Positions 8,420 to 19,000 of a stretch of DNA of 64,000 nt are shown in pieces. A program made the position numbers and the translations under genes. Location: assembly GCA_019391515.1 (NCBI GenBank), contig JAHXQP010000030.1, positions 248,001-312,000 on the forward strand, written 5' to 3'. Positions within the stretch are counted from its first letter, which is position 1. Each line of letters begins with the position of its first letter. The notes beneath the pieces are model-generated. The model had not been told where the DNA came from and ran no database searches. It worked only from the letters and a program-made list of their open reading frames with translations. Origin of the DNA: Clostridiaceae bacterium (GTDB lineage: Bacteria > Bacillota > Clostridia > Tissierellales > Sporanaerobacteraceae).

Positions 8420-10609
8420 TTAATCAAGTTTAAGTTTTGCAAGAGCATCTGCTAATTCTGTATTGATTGATTCATTATTTTCATTCTTTTGCTTCTTGAG
8501 ATATCTAGATACATCTTTTTTAGAAACTTGGTTTCTATACTTTTTCTTTCTCTCATTGAATGATGAAAGTTTCTCCCTATATCCACAACTACAAGTAAAT
8601 ATTTGACCTTCCCCTTCTCCTCGTAATTCTAATCTTTTATGACAATTAGGACATCTAGCATTAGTGATCTTAGAGATATTTCTCCTATAGCCACATTCCC
8701 TATCTTGACAAATATACATCTTACCTTTTTTGCCCTTAACTTCAAGCATATACTTGCCACATTCAGGGCATCTGCTCCTTGTTAAATTGTCATGTCTAAA
8801 CTCTGCATCACTACTCTTTATTCCTTTTACAATAGCCTTTGAATATCCTTTCATTTCATTTATGAAAGCCTTCTTATTTAATTTACCTTTAGCTATAGCT
8901 CCTAGCTTTTGTTCCCACTCTGCTGTTAGAGCTGGTGATTTCAAGTCTTTTGGTACTAGTTCAAGAAGTTGTTTTCCCTTAGATGTTATAAAAATATCTT
9001 TGCCTTTCTTCTCGATTAAAAAAGTATTAAAAAGCTTTTCAATAATATCTGCCCTTGTAGCTACTGTACCAATGCCACCTGCCTCTCCGATTATTTCAAT
9101 TAAATCCTTGTTTTCACCTTCCATATACCTTTTTGGGTTTTCCATAGCGGACAATAGGCTGCCTTCATTAAAAGGTGTTGGGGCTTTAGTTGTCCCTTTG
9201 GTCTGTACAATAGAAGATATTTTTAGAATACCACCTTTATTTACCTCTGGCAATACCTGTTCTGAAATATCATTGTTTTCCTCATCTTCCTGAAAATGAT
9301 CGGAATAAACTTCTTTCCATCCTTTAGATACAACCCTTTTTCCTTTAGCAATAAATCTTTCATTATCTATTTTAGCTTTTATAATTGTTTGCTCATATTC
9401 AAAAGGAGGATATAGTACTGCTAAAAATCGTCTAACTACTAAATCATATATTTTTTTCTCTTCGTAATTTAACTCACTCAACAATGCTCTTTCTTCTGTT
9501 GGAATAATAGCATGGTGATCTGATACTTTTTTATTATCTACAAAAGATTTGTTCCCTCTTATTGGTTTCCTTAAAATCTTTGAAGTTATCTTGCTATACA
9601 TTCCAATATTACAAGCTTTCACCCTATCATCCAAAGTACCTACTATATCCTCAGAAATATATCTAGAATCTGTTCTTGGATATGTTAGTAACTTATGTCT
9701 TTCATACAATCTTTGCATAATAGAAAGGGTCTTTTTAGCAGAATAGCCAAATATTCTATTTGCATCTCTTTGTAGTTCAGTTAAATCATATAATTTAGGT
9801 GGAAAACTTTTTCTATCTACTTTATTTATGTCTATAACTTGGGCATCCTTTCCTTTTATGTCTTTAAAAATTTTATCAGATTTGGTCTTATCAAAAGTTT
9901 TTATATCTTTAGTTTTTCCATCCTGCCATACTAGCTTTAAATTATTAGTAGAAGCAATTATTCCATAATACTCTTTTCCTTTAAAATTTTGTATTTCTTC
10001 TTCTCGCTTTGCAATCATAGCTAATGTAGGGGTCTGCACCCTGCCACAAGAGAGTTGGGCATTGTACTTACACGTAAGAGCACGAGTAGCATTGATTCCT
10101 ACTATCCAATCTGCTTCCGCCCTAGCAACAGCAGATTCATAAAGATTTTCATAGGATTTGCCAGGTTTTAAGTTGTTAAACCCATCTCTAATAGCCTTAT
10201 CTGTAACAGAAGAAATCCAAAGTCGCTTAAGAGGTTTCTTCACATAAGCTTTTTCTATAATCCATCTAGCTACAAGCTCCCCTTCTCTACCTGCATCTGT
10301 AGCAATTACAATTTCAGATACATCTTTTCTGTTCATAAGTTTTTTAACTGTATAAAATTGTTTGCTACTCTTCTTTATAACTACAAGTTTTAAATACTTA
10401 GGAAGTATTGGTAAATCTTCAATTTCCCAAGATTTATATTTTTTATCATAGGTTTCAGGGTCAGCTAAAGTTACTAAATGGCCTAAAGCCCAAGTTACAA
10501 TATATTTATTTCCTTCCAAATAACCATTCCCTTTTTTATTGCATCCTAAAACCCTGCCTATGTCCCTACCTACAGAGGGTTTCTCTGCTAATACCATTAT
10601 TTTATTCAT
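8420..10609 (-). CDS. topB: DNA topoisomerase III
   Basis: This type IA topoisomerase of about 729 residues relaxes or decatenates DNA by single-strand passage. It begins with the Toprim-type MVLAEKPSVGRDIG, carries ATDAGREGEL and has the active-site block LLTYPRTDSRYIS with Tyr at about 310. Two C-terminal zinc ribbons (CPECGKYM...CQDRECGY and CPNCHKRL...CSCGYRE) follow. I chose ATG 10609, 7 nt after AAAGGA, over an upstream in-frame ATG that would overlap the ABC-F gene. Chromosomal topB genes have four or fewer zinc cysteine pairs, so nothing here points to a plasmid origin. Confidence 0.93.
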   Translation of the reverse strand: MNKIMVLAEKPSVGRDIGRVLGCNKKGNGYLEGNKYIVTWALGHLVTLADPETYDKKYKSWEIEDLPILPKYLKLVVIKKSSKQFYTVKKLMNRKDVSEIVIATDAGREGELVARWIIEKAYVKKPLKRLWISSVTDKAIRDGFNNLKPGKSYENLYESAVARAEADWIVGINATRALTCKYNAQLSCGRVQTPTLAMIAKREEEIQNFKGKEYYGIIASTNNLKLVWQDGKTKDIKTFDKTKSDKIFKDIKGKDAQVIDINKVDRKSFPPKLYDLTELQRDANRIFGYSAKKTLSIMQRLYERHKLLTYPRTDSRYISEDIVGTLDDRVKACNIGMYSKITSKILRKPIRGNKSFVDNKKVSDHHAIIPTEERALLSELNYEEKKIYDLVVRRFLAVLYPPFEYEQTIIKAKIDNERFIAKGKRVVSKGWKEVYSDHFQEDEENNDISEQVLPEVNKGGILKISSIVQTKGTTKAPTPFNEGSLLSAMENPKRYMEGENKDLIEIIGEAGGIGTVATRADIIEKLFNTFLIEKKGKDIFITSKGKQLLELVPKDLKSPALTAEWEQKLGAIAKGKLNKKAFINEMKGYSKAIVKGIKSSDAEFRHDNLTRSRCPECGKYMLEVKGKKGKMYICQDRECGYRRNISKITNARCPNCHKRLELRGEGEGQIFTCSCGYREKLSSFNERKKKYRNQVSKKDVSRYLKKQKNENNESINTELADALAKLKLD

Positions 10610-10610
10610 T

Positions 10611-12506
10611 TCAACATCCTTTCCCACTTCCATTTTTGATTTTTTCAGCTAACTCATTGAGATAGACCCATCTTTCCATTTTTTCATCTAGTTTTTTCTC
10701 TAGCTCTTTTTTTTCTCCTAATAGCTCTTGTAATAGAACATAATCTGTAGAAGCCTTATCTATTTTTATATCTATACTTTCTATTTCCTCTTCCAGTTTA
10801 GCAATTACACTATCTATTTCTTCATATTCTCTTTTCTCGTTGTATGAAAATTTCAAAGTCTTATTATTAGATTTTGGCTTTTCTTTTTTATAAGTTTTTT
10901 TAACCTTAGGTATACTCTCTTCTAACATTTTATCCCTTTTCTCTTTAAATTCAGTATAATTTCCTATATACTGAGTAATTTTCCCCTTACCTTCGAAAAC
11001 AAATACCTTATCTACTACCCTATCTAAAAAATATCTATCATGAGAAACCACTATTACTGCACCTAAGAAATCATCTAAATAATCCTCTAAAATTGTAAGG
11101 GTTTCTATATCTAAATCATTGGTAGGCTCGTCTAAAAATAATACATTAGGCGCTTCCATAAGTACTCTCAATAAGTACAATCTCCTCTTTTCTCCTCCTG
11201 AAAGTTCTCTTATTAGAGTCCATTGTAAATCTGGTGGAAATAAAAATCTCTCTAACATTTGAGAGGCAGTTATCTTATTTCCCTCAGCTGTTGTTAAAAA
11301 CTCTGCACCTTCTCTAATATATTCTATAACCCTCATATCATCATCTATATGGTAATTCTCTTGAGAATAAATGGCTATCTTCACAGTCTCACCAATATCA
11401 ACTATGCCTGAATCTGGCTCAATTCTCTTCGACATTATATTGATAAGGGTAGACTTACCACTACCATTAGGCCCTAATATTCCTATTCTGTCATTCCTCA
11501 ACACAATATAATTAAAATCATCTATTACATTCTTATCTCCAAAGGACTTTACTATATTTTCTAATTCAATTACCTTCTTACCTAAACGCCTACTGGCTAC
11601 AGATATTTCAAGCTTTTCATTAGGTAAATCTAAAGGTTTCTCACTTAATTCATTAAAACGCTCTATTCTAGCCTTTTGTTTAGTAGAACGTGCCTTTGCT
11701 CCTTGTTTCATCCATGCTAATTCTTTCCTAAATAAACTTTGCCTCTTTCTCTCACTAGCTGCTATTACTTCTTCTCTTGCAACTTTGCTTTCTAGATAAT
11801 CATTATAATTTCCATTATAGGTATAAAGAAAACCTTTATCTAATTCAATAATTTGATTAACAACCCTATCTAAGAAATATCTATCATGTGTAATCATGAG
11901 TAAAGCACCTTTTCTATTGGCCAAATACTCTTCTAGCCAATCTATGGTCTCATTATCAAGATGATTAGTAGGTTCATCAAGTATCAGAAGTTCCGATGGG
12001 TTTATTAATGCTCCTGCTAAAGCTATCCTTTTCCTTTGACCACCTGATAGTGAACCTATTTTTTCATCAAAATTTGTAATTCCCAATTTAGTCAATACAG
12101 CTTTTGCTTCATTTTCTAAGTTCCAAGCATCTGCAATATCCATTTTTTGAGTTAAACTTATGATTTTTTCATTTGATGTATTAGGATTATTTATAGCTTC
12201 TTCATATTCCCTAACCAATATCATATTCTCAGAGTTTCCTTTAAAAACCTGTTCTTTAACAGTTGTATCTGGATCAAATGGAATACTTTGAGGAAGATAC
12301 TCTATTCTAACAGAGTTACCTTTAATTACTCTACCATTGTCCGGCTCCTCTAATCCTGCAATTATTTTTAATAAAGTAGTTTTCCCCGTTCCATTTATAC
12401 CAATAAGACCTATTTTATTACCTTCATTTATACCTAGATTTATATTCTTAAATAATTCCTTCTCACCATAATTTTTTGATATATTTTCTAAATTTAAAAG
12501 ATTCAT
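10611..12506 (-). CDS. ABC-F ATPase, Uup/YfmR type
   Basis: This 631-residue protein has two ABC domains and no membrane segments. Each half has Walker A (GINGTGKTT, GPNGSGKST), a signature (LSGGQRKR, LSGGEKRR) and DEPTNHLD/DEPTNDLD. The linker AWMKQGAKARSTKQKARIER and the C-terminal coiled coil (about 560-631) match the Uup/YfmR group, which acts on the ribosome to relieve stalled translation. Its stop codon lies 1 nt before the chosen topB start. The function is family knowledge, not shown here. Confidence 0.88.
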   Translation of the reverse strand: MNLLNLENISKNYGEKELFKNINLGINEGNKIGLIGINGTGKTTLLKIIAGLEEPDNGRVIKGNSVRIEYLPQSIPFDPDTTVKEQVFKGNSENMILVREYEEAINNPNTSNEKIISLTQKMDIADAWNLENEAKAVLTKLGITNFDEKIGSLSGGQRKRIALAGALINPSELLILDEPTNHLDNETIDWLEEYLANRKGALLMITHDRYFLDRVVNQIIELDKGFLYTYNGNYNDYLESKVAREEVIAASERKRQSLFRKELAWMKQGAKARSTKQKARIERFNELSEKPLDLPNEKLEISVASRRLGKKVIELENIVKSFGDKNVIDDFNYIVLRNDRIGILGPNGSGKSTLINIMSKRIEPDSGIVDIGETVKIAIYSQENYHIDDDMRVIEYIREGAEFLTTAEGNKITASQMLERFLFPPDLQWTLIRELSGGEKRRLYLLRVLMEAPNVLFLDEPTNDLDIETLTILEDYLDDFLGAVIVVSHDRYFLDRVVDKVFVFEGKGKITQYIGNYTEFKEKRDKMLEESIPKVKKTYKKEKPKSNNKTLKFSYNEKREYEEIDSVIAKLEEEIESIDIKIDKASTDYVLLQELLGEKKELEKKLDEKMERWVYLNELAEKIKNGSGKGC

Positions 12507-12608
12507 ATAGCATCCTTCCTACATAGTCTTTTATTTTCTTACAGAAAACATTATAACACAATATAACCAATATATTTTGATATCAATCCTCAAAAGTATT
12601 AAAAATGA

Positions 12609-12648
12609 AAAATTAGCTATCTATTTTATAGAATAGATAGCTAATTTT
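12609..12648 (-). terminator. Terminator of the glycine-betaine transporter operon
   Basis: The near-perfect arms AAAATTAGCTATCTATT and AATAGATAGCTAATTTT form a 17-nt stem directly after the ATPase stop codon. AT-rich sequence follows on both sides, so it may work in both directions. Confidence 0.85.
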
Positions 12649-12651
12649 AGC

Positions 12652-13842
12652 TTAATCCCCATTTGTTGTTAAAAGGCCAGTTAGAATAGAAGTTCGTACA
12701 ATTATACCTAACATTCTGCCTTCATTATTTACTACTACTATAGGATACTTAGTCTTTGCACCTTTATCAATTAAATCTTCAATATAAACATCTTCTTTAG
12801 TAGTATAATAATCTTGTTTTAATATTTCCTTCAATGAAGACTTGTTATTTTTAGCTGATTTTATACAATCATCTATAGTTACAATCCCTTGTATTTTTCT
12901 ATCTTTATCCACTACGAAAACACTTGATATATCATTTAATTGCATTTCTTTTATTGCTACCCTGACACCAGCATTTAAAGATACTACAGCATTTGGTCGT
13001 TTCATAATATCTTTAGCACGAACTACTTTTGTACGATCTATATCCTTTACAAAATCCTCTATATATTCATCAGAAGGATTGTTGAGTATCTCCTCTGGTG
13101 TACCTATCTGAACTATTGAGCCATCTCTCATAACAGCTACTCTATCTCCTAACTTAAAAGCTTCATTGATATCGTGGGTAATAAAGACAATGGTCTTTTT
13201 CAATTTAGATTGTAGCTCTAAAAGTTCAAGTTGCATATCCCTTCTTATAAGGGGATCGAGAGCACTGAAAGGCTCATCCATAAGAAGAATATCAGGATCA
13301 TTGGCCAAAGCCCTAGCAAGTCCTACCCTTTGTTGCATACCACCACTGAGCTCGTTAGGCATCTTCTCTTCCCAACCTTTAAGCCCTACTTCTTCAATAG
13401 CTTTCATAGCAATTTTTTGTCTCTTATCTTTATCTACTTTCTTAATTTCTAAACCATATTCTACATTTTCCAATACTGTCATATGAGTAAAAAGACCAAA
13501 CTGTTGAAAAACCATAGCCATTTTTTCTTGTCTAAATTCTCTTAGTTGATTTTTATCATAATTAACAATATTTTCTCCATCTACTATTACCTCTCCTGAA
13601 GTAGGCTTGTTTAAAAGATTAAGACATCTTATTAAAGTGGATTTTCCACTACCTGATAAACCTATTATTACGAATATCTCTCCTTCATCTACTGAGAAAG
13701 ATACATTGTTCAATCCTATGGTTTGACCTGTTTTTTCTAATATCTCTTTCTTAGTCCAACCCGTTTTTAGTTTTTCCAAAGCTAGTTTTGGTCTTAAACC
13801 AAAAGATTTTACTAGATTTTTAACAATAATTTTTTCCGTCAT
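12652..13842 (-). CDS. opuAA: Glycine betaine/proline ABC transporter ATP-binding protein with CBS domains
   Basis: This 396-residue ATPase powers compatible-solute uptake. The N-terminus (KSFGLRPKLALEKLKTGWTK) is typical of OpuAA/ProV. Walker A GLSGSGKST is at residues 61-69, the signature LSGGMQQR near 165 and the Walker B LLMDEPFSALDP follows. A tandem CBS pair fills about residues 275-396; in OpuA this pair senses ionic strength or c-di-AMP. It lies about 22 nt after the fused binding-protein/permease gene, so the two form one transporter. Confidence 0.92.
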   Translation of the reverse strand: MTEKIIVKNLVKSFGLRPKLALEKLKTGWTKKEILEKTGQTIGLNNVSFSVDEGEIFVIIGLSGSGKSTLIRCLNLLNKPTSGEVIVDGENIVNYDKNQLREFRQEKMAMVFQQFGLFTHMTVLENVEYGLEIKKVDKDKRQKIAMKAIEEVGLKGWEEKMPNELSGGMQQRVGLARALANDPDILLMDEPFSALDPLIRRDMQLELLELQSKLKKTIVFITHDINEAFKLGDRVAVMRDGSIVQIGTPEEILNNPSDEYIEDFVKDIDRTKVVRAKDIMKRPNAVVSLNAGVRVAIKEMQLNDISSVFVVDKDRKIQGIVTIDDCIKSAKNNKSSLKEILKQDYYTTKEDVYIEDLIDKGAKTKYPIVVVNNEGRMLGIIVRTSILTGLLTTNGD

Positions 13843-13864
13843 ATTTTCACTTCCTTACTCCGTA

Positions 13865-15769
13865 TTAAATATCTTTATTTTTATCAGATATTTTTTGAGT
13901 AATTCTATCAATTATTATAGCAAGGAATACTATGCTTATTCCTGAATCAAATCCCATTGCAATATCTGTCCTATTTATAGCTATGAGCACATTTTCCCCA
14001 AGACCTTTGGAACCTATCATAGAGGATATTACTACCATGGACATTGCTGCCATTGTAGTCTGATTGATACCAGCCATAATAGTAGGCATTGCTTGAGGTA
14101 GTTCTATCTTTGTAAGAACTTGCCAAGAAGATGAACCATAAGAATATGCAGCCTCTGTCATTTCTTTTGGTACTTCCCTAATACCTAAATTTGTGAATCT
14201 TATGCATGGTGCAGTGGAATAGATAATTGTTGCAAATACTGCTGGAACAGTACCTAGTCCAAAGAATATCATTGCAGGTATTAGGTGTACGAAACTTGGC
14301 ATAGTCTGAGCTCCATCTAATATAGGCTTCATAAAGGCTTCTACCTTATCATTATAAGACATATGGATGCCTATAGGGATTCCAATTATTATAGATATTA
14401 ACACTCCTGTTATTACTATTGATAGAGTAAATATCATCTCATTCCAAAGGCCTAATCCACCTATTAAAAACATCATTAAGGCATATATAAAACCTGATTT
14501 CCAGTTTATCATCTTCCATCCCAATAAGAATATTAGTAGTATAAATATAAACCAAGGAATAGCTGCCAATATGCCTCTTATACCACTAACAATCCAATTA
14601 ATAATTGCTGCTAATCCATCAAAAAAACCTTGGAAGTGCTTTGTCAACCAAGACACAAGTTTTTCTACATATATTCCAAATTTTATATTAATGTTTTCAG
14701 GAAATTTACTTAAGCTAAAACCAAACTTCCCACCTTCAGAATCTATAGATTTTTTAACTTCATTTGCTATTTCTTCTGGAACCCATTGAGTCCAAAGGTC
14801 TTCATACTCAACAAAAAACCATTGTACAGTCTTATCTAAATCTCCATCATTATCTTGCATATATGCTAACAATTCACTGTTTATCTGAGTATTAGTTTCA
14901 TATTTTTTCAAAAACTCTACAACATCTGGTGCTTTTTCAAGCATATCTTTATTTACTGCTACTGTTACATTAACACCTGGAAATTCACATGCATATCCAT
15001 TTTCCCATTTCGCCTCGTCATAAGGCTCGTCCTCAAGAAGGGTCATATCATATTTACCTATTATCCAAGTAGGATCCCAATAATAACCTACCCAAGGCTC
15101 TCCTTTTTCATATGCAGATACAATGGAAGTATTCAATGATGTATCTGAACCAGGATTAAAATATTCATAATCTTCTTTTAGATTATAAGTATCCATTTTA
15201 CCACGGAGTACTTCATCAGAAAACCAGTTAGGAGGTGCCCCATATATTCTTCCTTTACTTGGATTATCTGGGTCTTTAAAGACGTCCTTGTATTTTGGAA
15301 GATCTTTTATTGATTTTAAATCTGGTGCCATAGGTTCTATACCTCGTTCACTATCTCCCTTTATTACATAGGTAGGTACATATAAACCTTGAGCATTGTC
15401 GTCATAGTTAGTTGACAGTTCTACAATTTCACCTTTCTCTATTCCTGGTTCGTAGACATCTGCAATATTATCAGTCCATGACTCCATGGATATATCAATA
15501 TCACCTTGTCTAAGTCCCTTTATAACAATTGGAGACGAACCTGTGATTTCATCGGTTTTGTACCCATATCCATTTTCAATTATAATTGCTGCTATTTTAT
15601 TATGAATCCTTATACTGTCCCAACCTGCATCACCAAAAACAAGTTTTGGTTTCTCACTTGCAGCTAAACTACTTTTATCAGCATAAGAATATATATTAAA
15701 ATTAGATTGTAATATTAACATTACAACTAGAAATGATAAAATAAACTTTGTTTTTTTTGTTGGTTGAAT
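13865..15769 (-). CDS. Glycine betaine substrate-binding protein/permease fusion, apparent AUU start
   Basis: One polypeptide holds a ProX/OpuAC-type binding domain (about residues 30-340, GDAGWDSIRIHNKIA) followed by an OpuAB/ProW-type permease with about six or seven membrane segments and the GIREVPKEMTEAAYSYG loop. The order is binding domain first, the reverse of lactococcal OpuABC. The first ATG (15721) has no ribosome site and falls inside a hydrophobic stretch. From ATT at 15769, 7 nt after AGGGGAG, the frame gives a proper signal peptide (KKTK, then FILSFLVVMLILQ). No ATG, GTG, TTG or CTG lies between the upstream stop at 15793 and 15721. About 634 residues. Confidence 0.85.
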   Translation of the reverse strand: MQPTKKTKFILSFLVVMLILQSNFNIYSYADKSSLAASEKPKLVFGDAGWDSIRIHNKIAAIIIENGYGYKTDEITGSSPIVIKGLRQGDIDISMESWTDNIADVYEPGIEKGEIVELSTNYDDNAQGLYVPTYVIKGDSERGIEPMAPDLKSIKDLPKYKDVFKDPDNPSKGRIYGAPPNWFSDEVLRGKMDTYNLKEDYEYFNPGSDTSLNTSIVSAYEKGEPWVGYYWDPTWIIGKYDMTLLEDEPYDEAKWENGYACEFPGVNVTVAVNKDMLEKAPDVVEFLKKYETNTQINSELLAYMQDNDGDLDKTVQWFFVEYEDLWTQWVPEEIANEVKKSIDSEGGKFGFSLSKFPENINIKFGIYVEKLVSWLTKHFQGFFDGLAAIINWIVSGIRGILAAIPWFIFILLIFLLGWKMINWKSGFIYALMMFLIGGLGLWNEMIFTLSIVITGVLISIIIGIPIGIHMSYNDKVEAFMKPILDGAQTMPSFVHLIPAMIFFGLGTVPAVFATIIYSTAPCIRFTNLGIREVPKEMTEAAYSYGSSSWQVLTKIELPQAMPTIMAGINQTTMAAMSMVVISSMIGSKGLGENVLIAINRTDIAMGFDSGISIVFLAIIIDRITQKISDKNKDI

Positions 15770-15943
15770 AGCGAATCTCCCCTTTACTCTTTATATTTTT
15801 ATAATTATTTTTTAAATATTCAAGAAATTATAATTAAACTAAATTTAGGCATAGTATGTTTTTTATTATAACCTATGATATATTTCATGTCAAACTTGAA
15901 AGCTTGTAAAATACAGTATTGAGCTGTAGCTCGTCCTTTAAAG

Positions 15944-15981
15944 CACAAGAATACCTATAGAAAACCATGGGTATTCTTGTG
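15944..15981 (-). terminator. Terminator of the FtsX-type ABC operon
   Basis: The arms CACAAGAATACC and GGTATTCTTGTG pair perfectly over 12 bp around a 14-nt loop. It lies 26 nt downstream of the permease stop codon. The T-run on the minus strand is weak (CTTTAAAG). Confidence 0.6.
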
Positions 15982-16006
15982 TACAATAACATATTATATA
16001 CCCGCT

Positions 16007-19000
16007 CTATTCAACTGATTTCAAGGATTCTACCATTTTTATACCTTTAAGTTTAAAATGCATTGCAAAACTTACTAAAACTGCAAATATTATAGTTAAT
16101 ATAGTAGAATATATATAACTAATAGGTTTAATATTTCTAGCAAACATCATATAGTCTATTTCACCAGTAATAATAATAAATCTATGGAGAAAAACTCCCA
16201 TGACCAATCCCACTACTATGCCTATGATAGTAAGGATTGTATTCTCCCTATATACATAAGCAGATACTTCATTGTCATAAAATCCAAGTACTTTTATAGT
16301 AGCAATTTCTCTAAGCCGTTCACTTACATTTACGTTGGTCAGATTATATAGCACTACAAAAGCCAAAGCTCCTGCTGAAATGATCAATACTAATACTACA
16401 TAATTTAAACTGCCTATTGTATCTTTAAAGCTGTTACTTGTGCCTGTAATGAAAGTTGTAGAACTAACTTCAGAATTCTTTAATAATCTTTTAGAAAGTT
16501 TGTTTTCAAATTCTTCTGAGCTATCTCTAGTATTGGTTAAAAATTCTTTATACCTAACCTTTTCACCATAGACTTTTTCAAAAAGCTTTGGTGACATATA
16601 TACATAGTGTGATACATAATTTTCTGCAATACCCTTTACCTTTACATTTATTTTATTATTCTCTTCATCTATAATAGATATCTCATCCCCAATGTCAATT
16701 TGTAACATTTTAGCTAACTTTTCAGTTAAAATAACACCATCATTGGTTAAAGGAACTTTTTCCTGAGTTATACGTGACTTTAAAATAATAAAATCTTCTA
16801 GCTTCTTAATATCTTCAGGAACAACAAGAAAAGCATTTTTCTTTTCATTTTTTACAGCTACATCAATATTTTGTTCTTTTATAAGCATGAAATCAGTAAT
16901 ATCCTTATCTTTTTCCATAGTATCCACAAGTTTTACTAATTTTCTTGATTCTACACCTTTTTTAAGTCCTAGAACCATATCGTACTGGTATATTTCATCA
17001 AACTGTTTAGTAGCAATGTCCACTGTAGAGTCCTTTAGGCCAAAGCCTGCCAACATCAATGCTGTACAACCTCCAACACCAAGAACGGTCATAAATAACC
17101 TCTTTTTATATCTAATTAAATTTCTAGCTGTAACCTTCTGTGAAAAATTCATTCTAGACCATATGCACTTTATTCTTTCCAAAAATATTCTCTTACCTGA
17201 TTTTTGAACTTTAGGCCGCATAAGTAGTGCTGGTGTCTCTTTAAGTTCCCTATAGCAGGATATCCAAGCAGCTAATGTAGTTGTAAGTACTGCAAAAGCA
17301 ATTGAAATAAATGCATAGTACCAATTAAAAGTGGTAACTATAGGAGACATCGTGTACATAATCCTATAAGCATTGAAGATTATAGTAGGAAATACTTTAA
17401 ATCCTATTAGAACACCAACTATACTTCCACTGATACTGGCAAAACCTGCATACAATATATATTTTAATGATATGGAAAACTTCCCATATCCTAAGGCCTT
17501 AAGTGTACCTATATAGGTCCTCTGCTCATCAACCATTCTAGTCATAGTAGTCAAAGATACCAATGCTGCTATAAGGAAGAAAAATACTGGAAACACTTGA
17601 GCTATAGCATCTATTCTATCTGCAGCCATACCATAATCTATGAACTCAAGGGTTTGATTTCTATTGATTACATACCAAGCTGGATCCTTAATATTTTTTA
17701 ATTCTTCTTCTCCCTCTCCTATTTTCTTACGAGCATCTGCTAATTTTTCCTCAGCTTCTTTTTTACCCTTTTCATAATCTATTTTACCCTTTTCAAGTCC
17801 TCTTCTAGAATCATCTAATTTTTTACGTCCAGCAACAAATTCAGATTCAGCCTTTTTCTTGGCTTCTTGAAGTTTTTTCTCCTCCGATACAATTTGCTCT
17901 TTTGAATCATCTAGCTTTTTTCTAGCTGTAATAAGTTCATTCTCCGCTGTAAACAATTCTCTTTTCTTATCTTCTAATTGTTTTTTAGCACTTTCTAACT
18001 CTTTTATCTTATACTCTAACTTCTGCCTATCTTTCCTATATTTTTCTTCTAAAACTATCCTTTGTTCTTCCGGCATATTAGAATTTGTTTCTAAAATAAT
18101 CTTAATTTCATTAAGCTTAGCTTCATTTTCTTCTAATGTCTTTTGCCCGTCCTTTATCTTTTTTTCTCCCTCAATAAATCTACTTTCTGCTTCTATTTTT
18201 AATCGATTGAAATTCTCAAGATTTTTCTTATATTCCCTTTCCCCATTTTCTAAGTCCCTTTTTCCACTAGCTATTTTTGTCTCTGCTTCTTTTATACTTT
18301 GATGGAATTCTTTTTCTTTATTGGCTAGCTCCTTTTCACCATTGGATATTTCTTTTTCGCCTTTTGCAATCTTTTCGTAAGCCTCTTTCAATTCTTTATT
18401 TGATTTTTCTTCCGCCTCTTCAAGCTCTTTTTTACTGTCTTCTATTTTTTCCTTCCCTTCAGATATTATTTCATCATAGCGTTTTTGAGATCTTTCCTTC
18501 CCTATATTGTCAAGTTTCTTCCTTATAGGTTCAAGTATATTATCATATTCATCATCGTAGGAAAAAACTTTTCGAGCTTCTTTAAAAGTTAAAAACATAT
18601 CAGTATAGGCAGGTATTTTAAAATTTTCTTCAGGAATCATAATGAAGCTATCTATCTTCCCATTTCCAATATTGGTTGTACCTCTTTCAGTAGATATATA
18701 ATAAGGGGTTTCTACTATTCCCACAATAGTAAACTCATCGTTTTTAAGGTTCTCGCTAATATCTGTATCAGTTCCTGATGAAAGTTTTATTTTGGAACCT
18801 ATAGAAAGTGCCAAGTCCGCCATCTTACTTTTTTCAGTTACAGCTTCTCCTGGATTTTTAGGATATCTTCCCTTGATTAATTTAGTCCTATTAATATAAG
18901 ATTCATCAGGATTATTTATCTTATCCATGGGTAGTGGAAGAACATTTAAAACTAAATTCTTATCCTCTATATTGACCAATGCATCTATTGAATAACTAGG

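Noticed and set aside
8420-10633. Topoisomerase III as a sign of a plasmid or integrative element
   Set aside because: No conjugation, relaxase or integrase gene is nearby and the neighbours are housekeeping genes.
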